From assembly GCF_032362555.1 (NCBI RefSeq), contig NC_083517.1, positions 8,080,001-8,144,000 on the forward strand: a DNA stretch of 64,000 bases, read 5' to 3'. Origin of the DNA: Amyelois transitella (taxonomy: Eukaryota; Arthropoda; Insecta; Lepidoptera; Pyralidae). The position numbers were made by a program, and so were the translations under genes. Positions 1 to 11,603 of the stretch are shown piece after piece. The notes beneath the pieces are model-generated. The model worked only from the letters and a program-made list of their open reading frames with translations, was not told the DNA's origin and searched no databases. Each line of letters opens with the position of its first letter. Position 1 is the first letter of the stretch.

Positions 1-507
1 CTATAACTCCTGTGGGATTTGCGACTCTACCACGCGTACGAAGTCGCGGGCAACAACTAGTTATTAGTATATTTGATTACAATATTTACTTCTATAACGG
101 AGAACTGAGAGGCGTGCGAGGGGCGGTACTGTTTTTTTTTTCTCACCCAATGCCGCTTTGACCTTTGTACTCAATCAATATCAATTTTAATAAATAAAAG
201 GTAGGTACTGACACTTACATAGAATTCGAAATAATGTGTTATTTGCGGAATAAAAATATTTATAGACATAGTAAGTACATAGTACAGGTACACGTGTCGT
301 ATAAACTCATGGCCTTCACCACCATCAGTCACCAAGTTAATAATATTTTGTTGAGCTTGTTCCCGTAGTCGGTTTTTACGACAACTACGGGAAGGGATAG
401 AGGATAAGTAATAAAAAAAGGAACATAATAATAACGTATTGTTGAGCTCGTTCTCTTAGTTACCTTTTACATGTAAGAGTAGGAATAATTATTAAAATAA
501 TATTTAC

Positions 508-3235
508 CTGAAAAGCTATGGTGTTGAAGACAGTAAGCAACAGGCGGAGAGGCAGCCGCGCCTTGTACGACTTGTGTGCCCACAGCCGGTGCGCGCCCGC
601 AGTGACGCCCAGGCCGGAGCACAGGTACAGAAATACCGCTACAAACATATTAAAATAAATATATAAAAGAATAACAGATTCATTTAGCCCTAAGTTTAAG
701 ACCTGCGTTATGGGTTAACAAGGCAACATGTGTTTAATTAGCAAGCTGGCTGAATGGACTGTACCATTTATAAATTTAGTTAGTCATTTTTAATAATATA
801 GTTTTAGTTAGTTGTTATTGATTTAAGGTTTTCAAGGTATATATCAGGAAATTATACATGTCTCAGGTTTTAACGTAAACGTTTTAGAAAACTGGCGTAG
901 AACTGGACTAAAATGAAAAAACCTGTTATCGAATGGCAAGACTCAATTTGCGTTGCGGCGCCACCCTAGATAGAACCAACACTTAAACAAACATCATTTA
1001 AAAATAAATCTATGACAGCTCACTAGAGGTTTTATTTCGCAAATAAAGTTTTAAATGAAAACGATCTTTGAACTAGGTATCTATTTTTGAAAAACCTATT
1101 CAACAACACTGCATGCAGCTTGCGACAAAAATAAAATACAATACATGACCTAAGCGTTGTACCTAATCATACAAATTTACTACGTACGAATTTCATTAAT
1201 AAATTTCTTTAATTCAAGATCGTAATTCATCAAAACACAAATGAAGCGAAATAAGTATGCAGGGATCGTGGCAAATATCAACATGTAGTCTCTGGCTTCC
1301 CCTCCGGGAAGTGTGAATCAAAACAAACAATACCTTTTTATCTTTTACAGTCTATTTTTAAAAACACATGCTATACCACATTTCGTTAGACGGATATCCT
1401 TCTAAGATAAATATATTCTTACTTTATCTGTGTAAGGACGTCACTCTAATATCACTTTACCGTGAGTTCCGTGGCACTCATGTTTACTTTCAAAATGGTT
1501 CCTTTGCTCTGCAATTTTACCTCAAAAAGCGTAATACCATACAACTTTCTTCCTTCCTTCCACAGCTTTGTGCCATATATTTCGCTAACTCAATTGTAAA
1601 TATTGACACTTCTAGACATTTTATCCCGACTAATAATATAAATGCGAAAGTATGTTTGTTTTCTGTTCAAGCGTTATGTACTGAACCAATCTTCTTGAAA
1701 TTCTACATGTATATAATTAAAGGTCAGGAGAAGGACTATGGTACTTATCATTCCAGTAAAAACTAAAGTTCTCGTGAAATTTGCGCTAAAAGTAAAAGCC
1801 AGTACTCTATATTTTATGAGATTCTCGACTTCGACAAATTATTGCTTCAAACCTAATATCTAAAAGATGTTGTTAATTTTTTTATAATCATAACACCGAT
1901 ATCAGTCTCTCTTTAGTTTTTATAAATACAGATATATACCGGACCAAGCATATGGCTTGAGACAACGCCAAATAAGCTCGACACTTGTGTTTTGGGATAC
2001 TAAATATTTGAATAATTTTATAATAAACATCCAAGACCTAGGCCAAAGAGAAAAAGTTCATTGTGCATAATGATCTGAACCTGACCGGGGATCGAACCCG
2101 GACATTTATAGCCGTGGCAGAACAATGCGCCAACAAGCCATTAGTCTCTTTTTTCGGTTATTACACATGAACAAATAAAATTTTTACGTTCTACGCAACG
2201 CCGACGCCTCATTACGCATGCCATTTATATATTCTTTTTATTGTTATTAAAAGGAAATTTAAAAATAAAACCAAAATCTCCCTCTCACACGCGTTCGTTT
2301 AGACAGCTTTACATTTTAATAAGTAGGTAAGTAAGTTCCGAATGTATTTTCAATAAGGGGTGCTATCATTAAAATTTAAAATTAAAATGTAGGTAATGCC
2401 TTTTCGTATCTCCATAAAAGCGCCAATTACTAAAGTAAATTTACATGAGCCTTATTTTATTTAAATTTGGGAATTTGACGGGGTTTCGCGATTAAAAAAA
2501 ATATTCATTTCACAAGTATAGAGCTGGCAAAGATGGGCAGATCATTATTCCTCGATCTACTTAGTATTTATTTGGTAGTAAAGTTAGTGCTAAATTCATT
2601 AGGAGGCTGACTACCGCTGAAGATACTTTAACTTAGGAAGCTGATCAGCTTATAAAGTTTGTAGAATTAGTGTAACTACTTGAGAACACAATACTCCAGT
2701 GGAGATTCTCGGACAGGATGGATTTTCACCCAACTGTACCAGAAAAAAAAATGGTTTTTATTACTACTTCTGACTTAAACAAAAATCACCACAGAAATCA
2801 GAATCATTTTCAGACAGATCTGGGTTTACACCCATCCACCTAAAGGGTAGCTATGTACCTACATGGGTGTACAATATTGTATAAGTATTCAACCATATTT
2901 AGCCTGCACGGGTAGATTAAATTTCGAATCCGAAAAAGACCAGGTATTTTAAAAAAATATTTTCGCCGGCTTCTCATTACCCACTTATTTTAATCATATT
3001 TCTACGTTAGTAACTTACCAAACAAATCGGTCAGCCACATAGCTTTGAAGAGGAACAAATAAGCGCCGTAAACGCCTCCGATGTGGAGCAGAGCAAATGC
3101 GATGACATTCCTCCAGACGATTTTCCACACTCTTTTCTCGGCGGAGGGAGGCACCACGTGAGTGCCACCATCTTGCGTCTTGTCGTCGGTCTCGTACAGA
3201 ACCCAGGACTCGCGATCTTGACCCTGAGGCGGCAT
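508..3235 (-). CDS. Δ9 acyl-CoA desaturase, N-terminal part (2 exons, continues beyond left edge)
   Basis: Two coding exons, 3019..3235 and 508..638, join in phase (72 codons plus 1 nt, then 2 nt plus 43 codons). The protein begins [17 protein letters not shown] and reads through a conserved pre-membrane segment ([12 protein letters not shown]) and a hydrophobic stretch ([19 protein letters not shown]). Exon 2 carries the first histidine box, HRLWAH, followed by [26 protein letters not shown] sequence. These enzymes are ER membrane di-iron proteins that put a Δ9 double bond into acyl-CoA, using cytochrome b5. The remaining histidine boxes lie left of position 1. The start is the first ATG after a 3' splice site (tttacag, exon edge 3239), so there is a 5' UTR intron. 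Family knowledge: the N-terminus resembles moth C16>C18 (NPVE-type) Δ9 enzymes rather than pheromone Δ11 enzymes; I infer this from memory of the family. Confidence 0.93.
639..3018 (-). other. Desaturase intron 1 with repeat fragments
   Basis: This 2.4-kb intron has a GTAAGT donor and a TTTGTAG acceptor. It holds a decayed tRNA-derived SINE (about 1925..2150) and two fragments of dispersed lepidopteran repeats (about 1240..1330 and 1620..1790). A 132-codon open frame at 1368..1766 overlaps the second fragment and has no recognisable domain. Confidence 0.7.
1925..2150 (-). repeat. Decayed tRNA-derived SINE copy
   Basis: Read on the minus strand it has a B-box-like GGTTCGATCC in the head, a middle part with CCTAGGTCTTGGATGTTTAT, and an end resembling CACAAGTGTCGAGCTTA. 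These parts appear in the same order as in the better copies near 8.4, 23.5 and 35.3 kb, but this copy is much more diverged. Confidence 0.65.
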
Positions 3236-4834
3236 TTTGCTGTAAATAAGAGAAAAACAATATGTAGTACCTGTAAATTAATAAGCGTTAGTAAACGTTT
3301 TGGTACCTATAACTAACTAAGTAAAATTGCTTCGTATTACCTACGAATAGTATGAGATTAATGTCGGACATAGGCAAATTGTATTTTATATTTCTTTCAA
3401 TGTATTAAAAGACAGCAAAATATATACTAAGAATCACGAAAACGAAAAATACTCATATCTAGGTACTGCTTACAAAAAAGCTACTGCTGGGCAGAGGTAT
3501 CCAATTTTGTTCGCAGGTGATCTTAATTGATTGATTGACAGGTAGGGGTGATCTTAATTGATATTATAGACTAGGTAGATGAAATAGGTCGATGTAACAT
3601 AATTTAATTATTTCTCTCGCCCAGGGCTACGTTTTTCTAATTGCTTCTTTACCGGATGCTTATCTCATTACAACAACCTGTAGATACCAAATTACAGTTG
3701 AATTCAGTAGTGTTGGTTGGCGTTGTTAAATAGGATCTCAATAATTGACGTTTTGCATAAACATAATATTATATAACTAAAAACGCTATCTTGAAATGAA
3801 AAAAAATAATAAGAAAAAAAAAACACTTTATTTACCTACCCGGACAAGACCTGAACTGATATTAGTTATCAAAGAGTCAATAAACAAATCTTACCTAGGC
3901 ATTCACAACAGGAAACATAGCTCTTAATGCGGGAGACAACAAAAATAAAACCTACCACACATCTCGTTCCCTTGCGTCATGAATGCCTTACATGTAACAC
4001 GTTATGGACACTCACTGACCTTTCCTTCCGTAGCCCAATGCAGTTATTTATCGCGGAGTTATCACTAAAAACAATATCACGTTTGTCCCAAGCTGATCGC
4101 CTGAACTTGCGCGTCCGCATGGGCCGTGTTCGACCGCGGAGGAGCCAAAGTGGCGTGATCTTCGAGTGATATTCTCGGCAATCAAATCGCTATCACGAGA
4201 TGTAACTATCGCTCACAATGACTCCAATTCGAGGGACAATTTGATATCGCAAATCGCATATCCATGTCCATTATTATCAACGCCTTTATTTGCAACTTTA
4301 TGCATGGGTTGTGTGCCTCTTATCAAACATGTAGGTTTACTATTATTTTATTGTTAGTTTTTATGACCCAGGCACTTAAATAATAATGAAGTGACATATA
4401 AACATGCCTACAAAGTTGATTAAATGTATGCTAATGAAATATTATGTTGTTTTTTTATTCAAGAGAGCGAATTTCTTGTTGTTAAAGTAAAGTTAAGTAA
4501 TTTAACCATTTCACCATAACAGTGCTCATTATGTAAGTAGCCGTAACCTGTTACTTAATGATGACTGTGGTCGTGTAATGCTGATATTAGTCATTGTCAG
4601 CTTTACTAGATATATAGGTACAGCATCTAAGACCTAATGTTTCGCATTACATATTGACTAATTAGTATCCGATCATTATACATACGTACAAATAGTAAAT
4701 ATCTTTAGATGGGATCGATTAGGAGAGAGACCTTAAAATAAATAGTGACATTTATCCTTGACATCTCTCAGCGTTCAATAGTATTTAGCGTTCAATAACT
4801 ATTCCTATGACCTACGAAAAGGTGTTTTCATATA

Positions 4835-5060
4835 TGTATATATGAAAACAAGCCTTTACCCGCAGCTTTGCCCGCGCGAATTTGGCGTCACCTTCAAACG
4901 AATACAGTTTTTTGCAAATCCCACGAGAACTTTAGTTACTACCGGGATGAAAGGTACCTTTCATGTCCTTCTCCAGACTCTTAATTATATATACGCGAAA
5001 TTTCAAGAAGGTTGGTTCATTAGATAACGTGTGAAGAGACAACAAACAAACAAACTATGT
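4835..5060 (-). repeat. Dispersed lepidopteran repeat, reverse orientation
   Basis: Read on the minus strand it runs from a GTTTGTTTGTTTGTTG-like start, through GCGAAATTTC, to a CGCGGGCAAAGCTGCGGGTA-like end. Sequence of the same family occurs at about 1620..1790, 48300..48465 and 49200..49940, and its 3' end is at 1..70 (GAAGTCGCGGGCAACAACTA). Confidence 0.6.
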
Positions 5061-5385
5061 ATTTATAATATTATTAGTTAGGATTAATTGAGATTAGTTG
5101 GGATATGATAGGATGGGTAAAGACAAGTCATAGTCACGCGAACAAGAAAAGAATGGGATGCGGACCAATTTGCACGGCAGAACCGTTCATAGTAAAATTT
5201 TAAAAGTAATTATCGTGAGTTTATTTTCTATACAGTTACATACATCCTATTACTCAATTTTTTATTAAGTGCTCAGAACTGACGTTACACAATATTAAAT
5301 ATAAAAAGATACAATATACATAAGAACTTGCGAAAGTACCTACACATCATCTCGATGTGAACACAACATATTAAATTCAGTCATT

Positions 5386-5552
5386 CCCATGGAAGTCGTA
5401 AAAGGCTAGTAAAGGATAGTCTAATATACTTGGGAAACTAAATCTCAATTCCATCTTTAAGCCGTACAACTGAACTTTGCCTTTCATTCTTTGTGAGTCT
5501 GTTGATTCTGTCTACCACGGGAAAATACGTGATTATATGTATATACATATGT
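5386..5552 (+). repeat. Fragment of a dispersed retroelement 3' end
   Basis: It begins near CCATGGAAGTCGTAAAAGG and ends in an ATATGTATATACATATG stretch. It is collinear with the better copies at 11762..12012 and 56009..56248 but diverged. Confidence 0.6.
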
Positions 5553-5867
5553 TGTTTTTAGTTTAGGTACTTCCACTTCATGTTCAAACGTCATATGTGG
5601 CTAGAATATTGTTCAGTTATAATAATAACCAAATTATTACTTATAATTATTATTTTCATAAAAATAAATGATGGCCGTTGTATTCAAAGCATTTACGGTT
5701 GAAATTTGAACAGTTTATCAATCGCAGAATCTCTGAAAACTTTACTCATGTGCTTAAAAGGTTTTTCCTTGTTTACTAATGGCAAGTGTTACTCGTACGT
5801 ACCCTTCTAATCCATTATCCCAAATATCACATTTCTTTCTACATACATAAATACAGTAGTCACGTCT

Positions 5868-6093
5868 ATATTCTTTGTGGGATTGACAGAGTCAACAGTT
5901 TTGAAAAGACTAAAAGGCCACGTTCAGCTGTATGGATTTATGATGGAATAAATATTCAAATAGTCACGGGTTGCTAGCCCATCGCCTAGAGACGAATCTC
6001 AAGTTTATAAGCTTATCCCTGAGTCGCATTTTACGACATCCATGGAAAAGATATGGAGTTGTTCTATTCCAAAGTGCTGAAAAACACACGGTC
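5868..6093 (-). repeat. Dispersed retroelement 3' end, reverse copy
   Basis: On the minus strand it contains CCATGGATGTCGTAAAATGC, CGATGGGCTAGCAACCCGTG, and GGCCTTTTAGTCTTTTCAAA ending before CACAAAG. The order matches the copies at 11.8 and 56.1 kb. The open frames seen here on both strands belong to this repeat. Confidence 0.7.
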
Positions 6094-8285
6094 ATATTTT
6101 TATCTCTTTGGAAAATAGTGCGTAAGTACTTTGATTTGCTTTTCAAATCAAGTACAAATTTAAATTTAAAAAAATACTGTTGGGCAAATTGTTGACTATT
6201 TAAACTAATTAACAGGAAACAGTAACTACTTAAATTAATACTTATCTAACAATTTTTTACATGCAATAAATAATATATATTGAAGTTTGTAGATAGATAT
6301 AATATTTTTAGCGAACGAAATTTAACTCTAAAATTAAGGTAAATTAATTAAAATACATAGAACGCGGCAAATTGATATCCCTTTTTAATCCCGATAAAAT
6401 AAGTTATTGTAATCAAATTTAAAAAAATTATACTTATTAATATTTTAATATGAAAAAAAAATTGATACTACTAATACTAAATATAAAATAAAAAAAATCT
6501 TTAAAATTATGTACGAAATGCTAATAAATAAAACTTCACACTTACATAAATCGGCAAAAAATCCAATAGTCACTGTGTAGGTCCAATGAAACCTAGTACG
6601 TTAATGTTCTATCTGTACGATTTCACAAGCATTTCGAATAAAATTCGAAGGCAGACTGCAAGCGCTAATTTAAATACAACTACTTTTATACAATTAGTAT
6701 TTCGTTGTAATTGTATATATATTTAAGTACCGGCCGCGTGCATGTTATTTATCTATGATAATAATAAGACTACGAAAATGACCCCTAACGACACGCGGCT
6801 AAGAGGTGTCACGAGATGAAAATGATGTCACATCACGCAGGAATAGTTACGGGTATTAAATACCTATACTTTCCAGTGAATAGTCCTATGTTAGTCCGAT
6901 TTATATGACACATTCACGTATTATTGCAATGCGATTCTACCTATTTTCGCGTAAAAATCAAAGATCACGAAATATTATTTTATATTGGAAAATAGTTTCA
7001 GATACAAAACTGAAATTAAGCATGGGCTTCCTTGTATATTGTGCTAATTAATTATATCTTCCGAAAATTTCGCGGTGACAAACAAATTGAAATTTCAAAT
7101 GTTTTACGCTGGTAATCACACAGACATGGAATGTAGCTGTACGAAGCGTATTACATTTTTATTTGATACTTATATGGCAGGCCATTCAGAATATTTGCTG
7201 ATAAAAGTTTTTTTTTGTGTATGAGATTGGCCAGTTTAATGGATACTTACTCTAAGATTCTAAGATGTTTTTAGTATTTTATGTAATAAAACTCTTCTGA
7301 CTTATTGACAGAAAACTCAAATCCCAAACCGCCGGATATAGAAATTTGAAATTTGGCGAACAGGTTTCTTATGTGGTCTACGGATTCAGATTTCCCGAAA
7401 TTTCCATGGGAATTAAAGTTTTTTTCGTTTTACGCCAGCGGAGTCGCGGTGGGCGCTCTCTAGTTCTTTACAATTTATGTAAAAATATGATTGTACTTTA
7501 AGTAAAGATAGGCACATTAAATTAAAAAATTGATTATTTAGATACGATTTATACGAAAGCAGTAAAAGTTTTCGTACTATAATCACGTCCCTTTACTTAA
7601 AGAGAGCTAACAGTTTATTGTGTATACTGGCAATAATTTCAACTATCTTGTACCAAATAGATTATCACATAACAACTTTAAAACTAAGATAATTGTAGAC
7701 AATTGATTTAAGCATGGTGCAAGTTACAAATAAAGTAATAATTAACGATAAAGATATCTGGCTTTCAACAAGATATACTTACAATTCCTGCAGCGGCCAT
7801 CCAACGACTCCATCCTAAGTTACATACATTACTTTGATTGCTAACTGATGGTCCAACATTTTGAGAACCATCGTTAGGAGACCTGCACAGGGCAACTGGA
7901 AAACGCTAATCGCCCGAAAAGATCTGACTAACCAACCCACTCCAGGATAAGGTCAGGAGGATGATGTAATTTATAATTTAATAGATATAGACAAAATACT
8001 AAATACAGGTTGCATACTTTCATACTAATTAATCAAGCAATTAGCGTTAAGAATTTTCTGGTGTAACTACAGTGCTGGCTAAATACAAGTATACTTAATG
8101 AAATCAGATGCATGGGCTATTAGGCGTGTTGTTTAATTATTATTTTCAAATTAACTGATTAATTTTCTACTGTGAATTGCAGTGGCTACGTGCCAAACTG
8201 CACGCGCATTGGAAACTAAAGTTAACCCGCGGGTCCGCTCGCCTAAGAGGAACCAGGCCTCCTCTCCAGGGTAGACCCGACCAAG

Positions 8286-8526
8286 GTATATATATACGGG
8301 ACAAATAATACAGATTGAGTTAGCCTCGAAGTAAGTTCGAGACTTGTGTTACGAGATACTAACTCAACGATACTATATTTTATATATAAATACTTATATA
8401 GATAAACATCCAAGACCCAGGCCAATCAGAAAAAGTTCTTCTCTCATCATGCCCTGGCCGGGATTCGAACCCGGGACCTCCGGTGTCACAGACAAGCGTA
8501 CTACCGCTGCGCCACAGAGGCCGTCA
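8286..8526 (-). repeat. tRNA-derived SINE
   Basis: Read on the minus strand the head is GGCCTCTGTGGCGCAGCGGT (A-box region), followed by GGGTTCGAATCCCGG (B box), a body with GGCCTGGGTCTTGGATGTTT, and a tail ending CCCGTATATATATAC. It lacks acceptor-stem pairing, so it is a SINE rather than a tRNA gene. Good copies lie at 23393..23642 (-) and 35178..35425 (+). Confidence 0.85.
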
Positions 8527-11500
8527 AAGGTAAACGATAATCAATCAAAGAAATAAATGAAACTGGCTTCAGCAGATAACATAATTGGAGGATGATTGTT
8601 GCAAAAACGAGGTAGATGATACTTTAAACCTGCCGATAAAAATAAATAAACATAAGTGATTCGGACTTTAACTTGTGATGGGTATGTTTATCCCACATTA
8701 TAATCGGTTGAATCATATTTTTTTATGTTTAGTCGGGGACAGATGGGCCTGACCTGTGTGTACCAACATACATCTTTACGGAGTCTACCCGAAAGACGTC
8801 GTCAAAAGTATAATGGATTATAGATTGTCTTATAATTATTCCATTCTCAATTATCAAAAAGGGGACCCAGCGGACCCAGATTAAAACCTAGACGGGCGCT
8901 AAAAAGGCATTCGAAAGATTCTTATTATATTTTTTAAGTAGATACGTACATATATGTTTTTTTAAATATTATCTTCTGCCAGACTTTTTTCGAGAGTTGA
9001 GAAATAAAATTAACTTTAGAGTGGTCATATGCAATGAACTTTTCTCTCTCTCTCTCTTTGGGAGGGAATGTTTTCTACAAAATAAAGAGTGTACCACATT
9101 CGTATCGTAGTTAATTTCAAGGCCGGGTAGTTTTTTCAATGCTCGAATTTATGCAAACAAGTCATTTAATCAAGTCTCTTTCCCATAAAGAGAGGCCGAT
9201 ATCACATTTTTCCCACTTGCCACAGTCCCATAATTTTTCCCTAACAGCCACGACACTGATTCGCTGATTTTTCCTTCAATCTTCAATGACGACCACAGTA
9301 GGTACAATCAATGTAAGTTGCACTTCTCCTATATAAAAAAGTGATATACGTACGACTATATGAGTGCGATATTTCAAAGCAGCTAAGGTTACCTACTTAC
9401 AATGTTCTCAGTGATGGCAGAAACACATCCATCGACATCCCAGTTCTTACTATTACTCTACCACAGTAGATTGTTGTAAATATATTTTCCACACGTTTAA
9501 AAACGCCTTCACACAAACGAGAAAACTACTCGATACTCTGAAACGGAAAGATAGATGAAGTCAACCTGACTCAGCAATTAACAGGGCGATTTTACGCCAT
9601 ATTAAGTAATAGTTCGTTTATAGATCCACTAGCTGCGCCTAGGAGCTTTGCTCACGTGGGAAATTCTGGGATAAAGAGTACTTACAATGTTATTCCAGTT
9701 ATATAAGCGTGCGGAACTGCGGACAAAAATTAGTAACATATTTATTGAGGAATTCAATAAAAAAGAATCTTGAATACAAATTCATTTATTCAGTAACAAA
9801 TTTGATTATTTAAACATTTAACATTTTTACACGTATCTTATGTAAAATTTATTTATTTGCATAAAGTAATTTCATAATGCATGTATGATTTATTAAAATA
9901 TACTTGGAGCAACTTTGTAGAAAAATATATGGTTAAAACGCTGCACATATTTTCATTCTTCTCTTATTTTATAACATACCTATATAAATTGCAAATAACG
10001 TAAATATTTCTATAAACATATTCCACTTACAAATAATTATTGCTTTATCTCTTATAGTACATATTTTATGAAACGTGCAGACTTCAATATTCCTTGCTTG
10101 ATAAATCTTTCTACAATTATTAACTCTTCGAATTAATATCTTATTTTTAAACCCTATTTCACCTATATTTTATAACAAGGCAAAAACAAGTTTGGTCGCA
10201 ACTATGACATGAATACAAAAGGAATGCTTTAAACGAAAAAGATATAATTATTCTTAATGTTAAATAATTTAAAAGATATGTTTTACATATAAATGAGACA
10301 CCCTGTAACATTACATCAGTTCATGGATATGTAGTCTTTATTTCAATCGCTTAGTTTAAGCTAATTACGGTATATACCGCCATCTCATAATAACCATATG
10401 AGTGAGTAAAGGATGAGGATAAGACGCTTTGCGACCAATCACTTTATTACACAAGTCTGGAAGCACTTTACAAGTTAGGCGATTTTGATTCAATCCTTAC
10501 TAATTAACCGCACTCTCGTAGCAAAGCAACACATACATAAAATCTTGCGTCTTTCCTGGCGGGATGGGCAGAGACTACATCTTTTCATTTACGCAATCCT
10601 TGCCTACTTCATTCCCTTCATACGCATTCATAACTCTCTTCATGCAAACTGGTTGGTTTAGAGTACTCTAGAAGTAATCTTTCGCCAGGACTTCTTATAA
10701 ATTTAGATATTAACTAGAATATTTTCAACTTTTAACAACTCTGTTTGGATTAAGATTCAGTGATAGTGAAAGAAATTGTTTTGAAAAAAAAATTTAGAAT
10801 TGGAAATTTAGTTATTGAGAAGAATAGAAAAAATAAGTTTTTGTAAAAGCGGTATACATAAATTTATGACAAAGTGATCAAATATTATCATGTACTCCAT
10901 AATCCTAATAGATTAGACGTAGTCTTATTTCATGCTTGAATTATATAAGTTATAAGTTTAATAACTTTTCACAAACACAAAGTTACGAAAATTTTGAACT
11001 ATATATTAACAGTGTGATATTGAAAGTGTGGCTCTATATACATACGGCCTCCTTCTAGCTGCCTCTTCTTGTATCGTAATCTTTGTTACTAAGACCGTGT
11101 TAATATCAGCATCGTAATCCCTGTATTATGTAACGCCAGCCGTAAGTCGCAAGCGGCAATGCTTGGGTCAGATAATAATAAGTTTTGGGATGTACAGTGT
11201 ATGGTTCTACAGGTCCCAGGCCCACATACTACTTTTCACTTTAATCTTGTTATATCGTAGTCATTGCATTACTAAGACCGTTTTACTATAATTTTAATGG
11301 TAGTCTATGTGTTACTGTATCAAGTAGTATACACCTTAGCTCTTACATTTTGCTTCGTTTATATCTGATGTACCTTAATTATTCTTACTCACTTTATGGA
11401 CTCGTTTAAAGATAGACATCTTTGTGTTTTTTCATTATGTCACATCAGCCTCCAAGTCGCAAGTGGCACGGTTTAATCACAAACATTGATTTCCTATTTT

Positions 11501-11603
11501 CTATCGTCGAAGCTAACCGAACAAACAAAGACGATCAAACCGTTCATACAACCCATCAGGTGAAACAATATCTCCTGTGTCATCTGGTCTGGCGGCCCCC
11601 GCG

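Larger units (their letters stand above)
3240..11603. other. Spacer between the desaturase start and the LYST 3' end
   Basis: I see no protein-coding gene. The stretch must hold the desaturase promoter and 5' UTR exon(s) and the LYST 3' UTR, but I could not place their ends. It contains a forward and a reverse copy of one dispersed repeat (5386..5552 and 5868..6093), a reverse copy of another near 4835..5060, a SINE (8286..8526), and a TC microsatellite near 9043. At 11050..11460 there is loosely repeated sequence just downstream of the LYST stop codon. Confidence 0.6.

Noticed and set aside
1368..1766. 132-codon plus-strand open frame in the desaturase intron
   Set aside because: Its 3' part is a dispersed repeat, the translation has no domain, and composition is not coding-like.
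8455..8526. Possible tRNA gene from A- and B-box-like sequence
   Set aside because: No acceptor stem, and the unit continues into a SINE body found at several places.
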